Of a stretch of DNA of 64,000 nt, positions 59,802 through 64,000 are shown one piece after another (the stretch's first letter is position 1; every line of letters starts with the position of its first letter). A model generated the notes under the pieces. The model saw only the letters and a program-made list of their open reading frames with translations, searched no databases and was not told the DNA's origin. The stretch is from contig CAZMUN010000001.1 of the NCBI GenBank assembly GCA_964569815.1, positions 1-64,000 on the forward strand. The letters run 5' to 3'. A program made the translations under genes and the position numbers. The DNA is from CAZMUN01 sp964569815. Its GTDB lineage: Archaea; Iainarchaeota; Iainarchaeia; Iainarchaeales; GCA-2688035.

Positions 59802-60905
59802 TTAATTCTTCCCCTTCGGCTTTTCCAGAACCAGAACGCTTTCCCTCACAGTTCCAACTTTTATTGTGCGGTTGCGCATGCACAAAACCTTTCTTGCAAC
59901 AATTTTGTCGACTTTCCTAAAACCAATCTTCTCAGCCTCTTTCAAAAGAATGTCGTCAGACTCCACTGTCTCATAGGGAAAGCAGCCACCGCCAACAACA
60001 ATCACGGCTTTGCCGCCTGGCCTGAGGTAATAAAACATGTTTTCCAAAACTTTTGCCATGTCCTCAAAGTAGGCTTTTGCAGCCAACGGCATCTTGGTTT
60101 TGAAATCGCGGCCTGTTGCCTTGTCCTCAATGTGTGCACGCAGCCTTGTTTCCTGTTGCCCAAAAAACAGGCCAAGCTCCATTTTGTAAACGCTTGTATA
60201 CTCTATTTTGTTCAAATAGGGTGGGCTTGTCACTACTGCGCCGACAGAGTTTTCCTCAAGGTTCAGTTGCCTTGCATCTCCTTCAAATATTTCTGGTTCA
60301 GGGCCTTTTGGTTCAGCCCTCTTCAAATCCAAAAGCATTTTCTTGACCTTTCCCAAAAACAGCTTTTTTACAGGCATGCTTGGCTTCTTCTGCTTTCTTA
60401 AAGAGCCGCCTACCTTGATTACGTTTGCCACTCGGGATGCGGTGTCAATTAAGGTCAGAAGAAAAAAAGCCCTTGTTTTTGCATCAGGAAGCTTTTGGAT
60501 TTCCTGAAAGAAAAAGTAAATGTCATCCAACTGCTTTTCCCTGAAAAGGCGCCTGATTTTCTTGTTCGGAAACTTGCCAACCTGTCTTGGCTTTAGTGCC
60601 GAAAAGCTTTCTAAAGTCTTCTTCAAAGCAGCCAAATCGTAATCGCGGGTTTTTGCTTCAGCTGCAAGCACTGCCAGCGGGCTAACATCAAAACCAACTG
60701 ATTTCAGGCCAAGCTGCTTGCATGCAAGCAGAGTTGTTCCAACGCCGCAAAACGGGTCCAGCACAGGCCCCTCTAATTTAAATTCTTCTACAACCCATTC
60801 CACAAATTTCCTTGAAAAGCCTTCCTTATAGTAAAGCCAGTTGTGTATGGGCTCGGCCTTGTTTGGAACAAACGTAACAAGTTCGCGCAAATTATTGGGA
60901 ACCAT
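59802..60905 (-). CDS. Orphan DNA-methyltransferase-like protein
   Basis: 367 residues from the ATG at 60905. The SAM-binding motif LDPFCGVGTTLLACKQLG (about 50-67) comes first, and the catalytic VVTSPPYLNKIEY (about 230-242) later; the SPPY form is typical of N4-cytosine or N6-adenine DNA methylases, while RNA m2G enzymes usually have DPPY. A target-recognition region may lie between them. No restriction endonuclease is adjacent, so it may be an orphan regulator or an RNA enzyme. Confidence 0.8.
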   Translation of the reverse strand: MVPNNLRELVTFVPNKAEPIHNWLYYKEGFSRKFVEWVVEEFKLEGPVLDPFCGVGTTLLACKQLGLKSVGFDVSPLAVLAAEAKTRDYDLAALKKTLESFSALKPRQVGKFPNKKIRRLFREKQLDDIYFFFQEIQKLPDAKTRAFFLLTLIDTASRVANVIKVGGSLRKQKKPSMPVKKLFLGKVKKMLLDLKRAEPKGPEPEIFEGDARQLNLEENSVGAVVTSPPYLNKIEYTSVYKMELGLFFGQQETRLRAHIEDKATGRDFKTKMPLAAKAYFEDMAKVLENMFYYLRPGGKAVIVVGGGCFPYETVESDDILLKEAEKIGFRKVDKIVARKVLCMRNRTIKVGTVRESVLVLEKPKGKN

Positions 60906-60941
60906 AGCCAAAAATATGCTGGGAAAAGAAGAAAATGGTTT

Positions 60942-62327
60942 TTATGCGGCGAAAATCAGCATGTCGGGGTTTACTAACATAACAAGGCCAAGGGCCAGCA
61001 AAAGAGCCCCGCTCAAAAGCTTTAATATTCTGCCCTGCTCTTTTGAAACCCTCTCGGACTTAAAGAAGTAAATGAAATTGAAGAGAATTGCAAAAAGCGG
61101 TACTATGTAAACCAGTCCATAAAATGCAGTGTATATTACATGCGGCAGCCCAATTTCTGTTCCAAATGTCTGAACAAGCGACCCCACATAAGCAGCAGGA
61201 AGCATTGCAGTACAGCCCAATTCAACCAGGTTAACAAACACTGCAAGAGCAACGGTTGCAAGCAGCGCAAAAAGCAGGGGTTTTCCGCCCTCTGCTTGTG
61301 AAACGTTTTCCACAACCTGCCTGGCTTTTGAATAAACCGCCTTTAATTTTTCTCCCCCAAGCGTAAGGGAAAGCCCTTTTTTAAAGAAGAAAAAGTCCTT
61401 TATGTTTATTGCGCCAACCACTATGATTCCGGCTCCCAAAAGTCTCAGAAAATCAGGGCCAACCATTTCAAACAGGTGTGAGGCAGCAAGCAAAATGCCC
61501 ATAATGAAAATAAAGTACATTGCCCCTGAAGTCAGAATAAACACTGTTCCAACCATCGCCATTTTCTTCTTGCTTTTGGTGTATGTCAAAAGAGACAACA
61601 GTATTGCAAGCACTGTAAAAGCACAGGGGTTAAATCCGTCAAGCAAAGCTATTATGAAAACAAATGCCGGGAAAGGCAAATCAGAAGCAAACTGCTTTAC
61701 GGCATACTCTGGAGTCAAAACAACGAAACCAAAGGTCGCCAAAATTGCCATGACAAAGCCTCCTGCAATAAACGCCCTTTTGCTGAGCCTTTTTCTCAGA
61801 ATTGGACAAAACGCCAAATAAGCCGGCAAAATGATAAAAACAGCCCAGGGCGGAATAGGCACGGGCTTTGGTTTTGGCTCTGGTCCGGAACCCTCAACCG
61901 GTTCAACATCAAATTCTTCTTGTATGGCCTTTTCAATCTGGTTTGAGAAACCAGAATAGGCGCCATAAACCTGGTTGAATTCAAGGGGAGCATCCTCTAT
62001 CTCCAAAAAACCATAAAAGGCCTTTCCACCCACAAAGGTTCTTGGCCAGCCACTGCTGTTCACGCCACTCCTTTCGCACATTTCCCTGAATAAATCAGGG
62101 TTTTCACTCACGTTAATTTTCCTGAACTCGACCTGAGGGTATTTGTATGCAATGCTGTCAACCCACTCAAGCTCTTTCTCACAATAAGGGCAGCCATAAT
62201 TCCAGAAAACGTAAACAACCTTCTCTTCCCTGCTTGTTCCATTCTCTGCGCACAAGCCTGATGCTGGAAAAAGAACAAGCAAAGCTAATGCAAAAACCCA
62301 AAACTTTTTCAAAAAGCTCACTGTCAT
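60942..62327 (-). CDS. Thioredoxin-DsbD/CcdA fusion membrane protein
   Basis: 461 residues. Signal peptide (about 1-27), then an outside thioredoxin-like domain with FWNYGCPYCEKE (Cys46, Cys49), a Pro-rich linker (PEPKPKPVPIPP, about 155-170) and about eight membrane helices. The membrane part holds a DsbD/CcdA-type Cys pair: GFNPCAFTVLAILLSLLTY and VELGCTAMLPAAYVG. Such proteins move thiol reducing equivalents across the membrane to outside Cys proteins. The neighbouring Cys-paired surface proteins are plausible clients. Confidence 0.88.
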   Translation of the reverse strand: MTVSFLKKFWVFALALLVLFPASGLCAENGTSREEKVVYVFWNYGCPYCEKELEWVDSIAYKYPQVEFRKINVSENPDLFREMCERSGVNSSGWPRTFVGGKAFYGFLEIEDAPLEFNQVYGAYSGFSNQIEKAIQEEFDVEPVEGSGPEPKPKPVPIPPWAVFIILPAYLAFCPILRKRLSKRAFIAGGFVMAILATFGFVVLTPEYAVKQFASDLPFPAFVFIIALLDGFNPCAFTVLAILLSLLTYTKSKKKMAMVGTVFILTSGAMYFIFIMGILLAASHLFEMVGPDFLRLLGAGIIVVGAINIKDFFFFKKGLSLTLGGEKLKAVYSKARQVVENVSQAEGGKPLLFALLATVALAVFVNLVELGCTAMLPAAYVGSLVQTFGTEIGLPHVIYTAFYGLVYIVPLFAILFNFIYFFKSERVSKEQGRILKLLSGALLLALGLVMLVNPDMLIFAA

Positions 62328-62359
62328 AAAAATAACTTCCTTCTGTTTTTAAGATTTTC

Positions 62360-63241
62360 TCAAATGCAAGCGATTTTGCTTGCAATCTCCTCAAACCATT
62401 CTCTTGTTTCAGGCTTAAATTCAATAACAGGCTTCAATTCCACCAAAGCCCTTGCAAAAGCCTTATCATAGGGGATCTTTGCCATTACCTCTAAGCCCTC
62501 TCCTTCAGCGAAGTCTTCAATGGCCTTGGTTCCCTCAAAGTTCAAATCAAACTTGTTTATTACAATTCCTGCATTTATGCCAAAATGCTTTACAACAGCC
62601 AAAGCCCTTTTCAAGTCAGACAAACCTGAGGGTGTCGGCTCAGTAACACCTACAACGTAATCAGAACCCGAAACAGAAGCAATCACAGGGCAGCCGATTC
62701 CTGCCGCAGAATCCACAACCATAAATTCAGCGCCTTTTCCAATCTCCCCAGCCAGCCTTTTCACTTCGGCAACAACTTTCCCCGAACCAGATTCACCCAT
62801 TTCCAGCTGGCCTGCAACCACTGGAAAGCCATAACTCGTTTTTCCATACCCAATTTTTGCGTTTTCAACCCTTTCAAGATATATAGCGCTAGCAGGGCAA
62901 ACCATTTCACAGACACCGCAGCCCTCGCATCCAAATTCATTGAAAACAGGCCTTTTTTTCTTACCATTCCAGGAAATCGCGCCAAAGTTGCAGCTTTCAG
63001 CGCATTTCTTGCAGCCAACGCACTTTTCCTCGTCCAAAACCGCCTTTTCATTCGTTGAAACGGCTTTCCATTCTTCAAAATCCTTTTCCCTCAAACCAAA
63101 CACAAGCGCCAGGTTTGAGGCGTCAACATCGCAGTCAGCGCAAACTATTTTATGCCTTTCCGACAAAAGCACCGCAAGCGAGGCAGCAATACTGCTTTTT
63201 CCGACACCGCCTTTTCCACTCAAAACCGTGATTTCTTTCAT
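62360..63241 (-). CDS. MinD-superfamily ATPase with two ferredoxin clusters
   Basis: 293 residues. Deviant Walker A GKGGVGKSS at 9-17, then an inserted ferredoxin domain with Cys74/77/80/84 and Cys105/108/111/115, then the second half of the ATPase (VVDSAAGIGCPVIASVSGSDYVVGVTEPTPSGLSDL). This family (COG1149) is common in archaea and anaerobic bacteria as tandem pairs; the role may be iron-sulfur assembly or electron-coupled regulation. The ATG overlaps the stop of its paralogue upstream. Confidence 0.92.
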   Translation of the reverse strand: MKEITVLSGKGGVGKSSIAASLAVLLSERHKIVCADCDVDASNLALVFGLREKDFEEWKAVSTNEKAVLDEEKCVGCKKCAESCNFGAISWNGKKKRPVFNEFGCEGCGVCEMVCPASAIYLERVENAKIGYGKTSYGFPVVAGQLEMGESGSGKVVAEVKRLAGEIGKGAEFMVVDSAAGIGCPVIASVSGSDYVVGVTEPTPSGLSDLKRALAVVKHFGINAGIVINKFDLNFEGTKAIEDFAEGEGLEVMAKIPYDKAFARALVELKPVIEFKPETREWFEEIASKIACI

Positions 63242-64000
63242 TGAATCAGCCTCTGCAAAGCCGCAATGCTTTCATGCTTTACCGGCAGGCCTTTGCTGTA
63301 AGAAACCATTATTTCCTTGCTGTAAGGGATTCTTGCAGCAATCTTCTTTCCATGGCTTGCAGCAGTTTCCTCAATCAGGTTTTCGCTGCCAATATCGCTT
63401 CTGTTCAAAACAACTTCAAAAGGAATTTTTAGGCGTTCAAGCAGCTTCATCATAAGGCCAAGGTCATGCTCTCCCAAGGGGGTTGGCTCTGTAACAGCAA
63501 AAGCCCTTTCACATCCCTGCAAAGCGCTTATCACATCGCAGTGTGTTCCGGCAGCAGTATCCACTACAACAAAATCGTAAACCGCCCTCATTTTTTCAAG
63601 CTCTTGCTTCAAAGCCCCTACAACAAATTCCGAAACGGGCTCCTTAACCTTCAGCTCTCCTGACAAAAAGCCAATTCCTTTTCCACTGCCTCTGTACACG
63701 CTTCCAATTTCTTTTTTTGACCAGCCAATTGCCTTTTCAGGGCAGGCCAAAACGCATGCGCCGCAGCCATTGCACTGCTGCTGCAAAAAAACAGGCCTTT
63801 TTCCTTTTGGGGCAAAAATTGCATTCACTTTGCAGGCATCTGCACATTTTCCGCATTCAATACATTTCCCAAAATCCCATTCAGGAACCCTTTGAAAAAC
63901 GCTTTTCACTTTTTCTCTTTCAATTCCCAAAAGGAGATGGTCGTTTGGGCAGTCGACATCTGCATCAACAAGCAAAACCTTGTGCTCTTCCGCCAAAGCC
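63238..64000 (-). CDS. Second MinD-superfamily ferredoxin ATPase, cut by the window edge
   Basis: About 254 residues are visible; the N-terminus with Walker A lies beyond the window, and the frame stays open to base 64000. Present are VLLVDADVDCPN (Walker A' side), CIECGKCADACK and CNGCGACVLACP clusters, and VVDTAAGTHCDVISAL (Walker B). It is a paralogue of the next gene and overlaps it by ATGA, so both are made together and may form a heterodimer. Confidence 0.9.
   Translation of the reverse strand, partial: ALAEEHKVLLVDADVDCPNDHLLLGIEREKVKSVFQRVPEWDFGKCIECGKCADACKVNAIFAPKGKRPVFLQQQCNGCGACVLACPEKAIGWSKKEIGSVYRGSGKGIGFLSGELKVKEPVSEFVVGALKQELEKMRAVYDFVVVDTAAGTHCDVISALQGCERAFAVTEPTPLGEHDLGLMMKLLERLKIPFEVVLNRSDIGSENLIEETAASHGKKIAARIPYSKEIMVSYSKGLPVKHESIAALQRLIQ

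Overview
The window is archaeal. It carries archaeal/eukaryote-type ribosomal proteins (eS4, eS6, eS24, eS28, eS31, eL8, eL14, eL18, eL19, eL24, eL30, eL32, eL34), a multi-subunit RNA polymerase with both large subunits split (A'/A'' and B'/B''), aIF2-gamma, aIF5B, EF-1alpha, EF-2, Spt4, RNase P protein Rnp1, Kae1, RtcB with archease, and an intron-bearing tRNA-Leu. TATA boxes lie about 22-30 bases before many start codons, which suggests leaderless mRNAs; genes inside operons instead overlap by ATGA or carry GGTG/GGAGG ribosome sites. The pilin-like signal segment ending in MEYLITYGWAI, the many small proteins and the stripped-down gene clusters fit a DPANN archaeon, possibly of the Diapherotrites type. 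That placement is inference; no tree or search was run.

Layout. (1) 1-2307: a short plus-strand pair (membrane protein, amino-acid permease), then a repeat-flanked assembly gap. (2) 2308-36209: an almost unbroken minus-strand information-processing block. Read in its own direction it runs uL3-uL4-uL23-uL2-uS19-uL22-uS3-uL29-aIF1-rnp1-uS17-uL14-uL24-eS4-uL5-uS14-uS8-uL6-eL32-eL19-uL18-uS5-uL30-uL15-SecY-EMC3/YidC-like-eL34-eL14-uS13-uS4-uS11-Rpo3-tRNA-Leu-eL18-uL13-uS9-Rpo10-uS2-MEMO-TrmB-GluRS-unknown-eL8-eS28-eL24-Ndk-Dut-aIF5B-eS6-aIF2g-PIN-Rpo7-Spt4-eS24-eS31-CPBP protease-Sua5-Kae1. (3) 36460-41293: a small basic protein, a five-repeat surface protein, then RpiB-archease-RtcB and a 53-residue membrane protein. 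(4) 41331-54508: the RNA polymerase block, Rpo5-Rpo2N-Rpo2C-Rpo1N-Rpo1C-eL30-NusA-uS12-uS7-EF-2-EF-1alpha-uS10. (5) 54704-64000: accessory region with an HD hydrolase, secreted proteins, a Cys-cluster protein, tRNA-Asp, a pilin-like protein with a disulfide-repeat partner, a half-SWIB protein, an orphan methyltransferase, a thioredoxin-DsbD/CcdA fusion and a pair of MinD-like ferredoxin ATPases.

The core genes supply transcription (RNA polymerase, Spt4, NusA), translation (ribosomal proteins and factors), protein insertion (SecY plus the YidC-like protein), tRNA maturation (Rnp1, RtcB/archease, Kae1/Sua5) and nucleotide hygiene (Dut, Ndk). The accessory region looks directed at the cell surface: several exported proteins have regularly spaced Cys pairs, and a thiol-disulfide membrane protein is encoded nearby.

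Most noteworthy observations: paired 25-nt hairpins in the uL3 leader and a 9-bp hairpin in the rpo5 leader; three hairpins of unknown function between a promoter and tRNA-Asp; a surface protein made of five repeats with one Cys pair each; a C-x11-C repeat protein behind a pilin-like gene; several very small genes; a homopolymer frameshift at 59176-59180; Lys/Glu-rich tails on many ribosomal proteins; and an assembly gap inside uL29 that is probably false.
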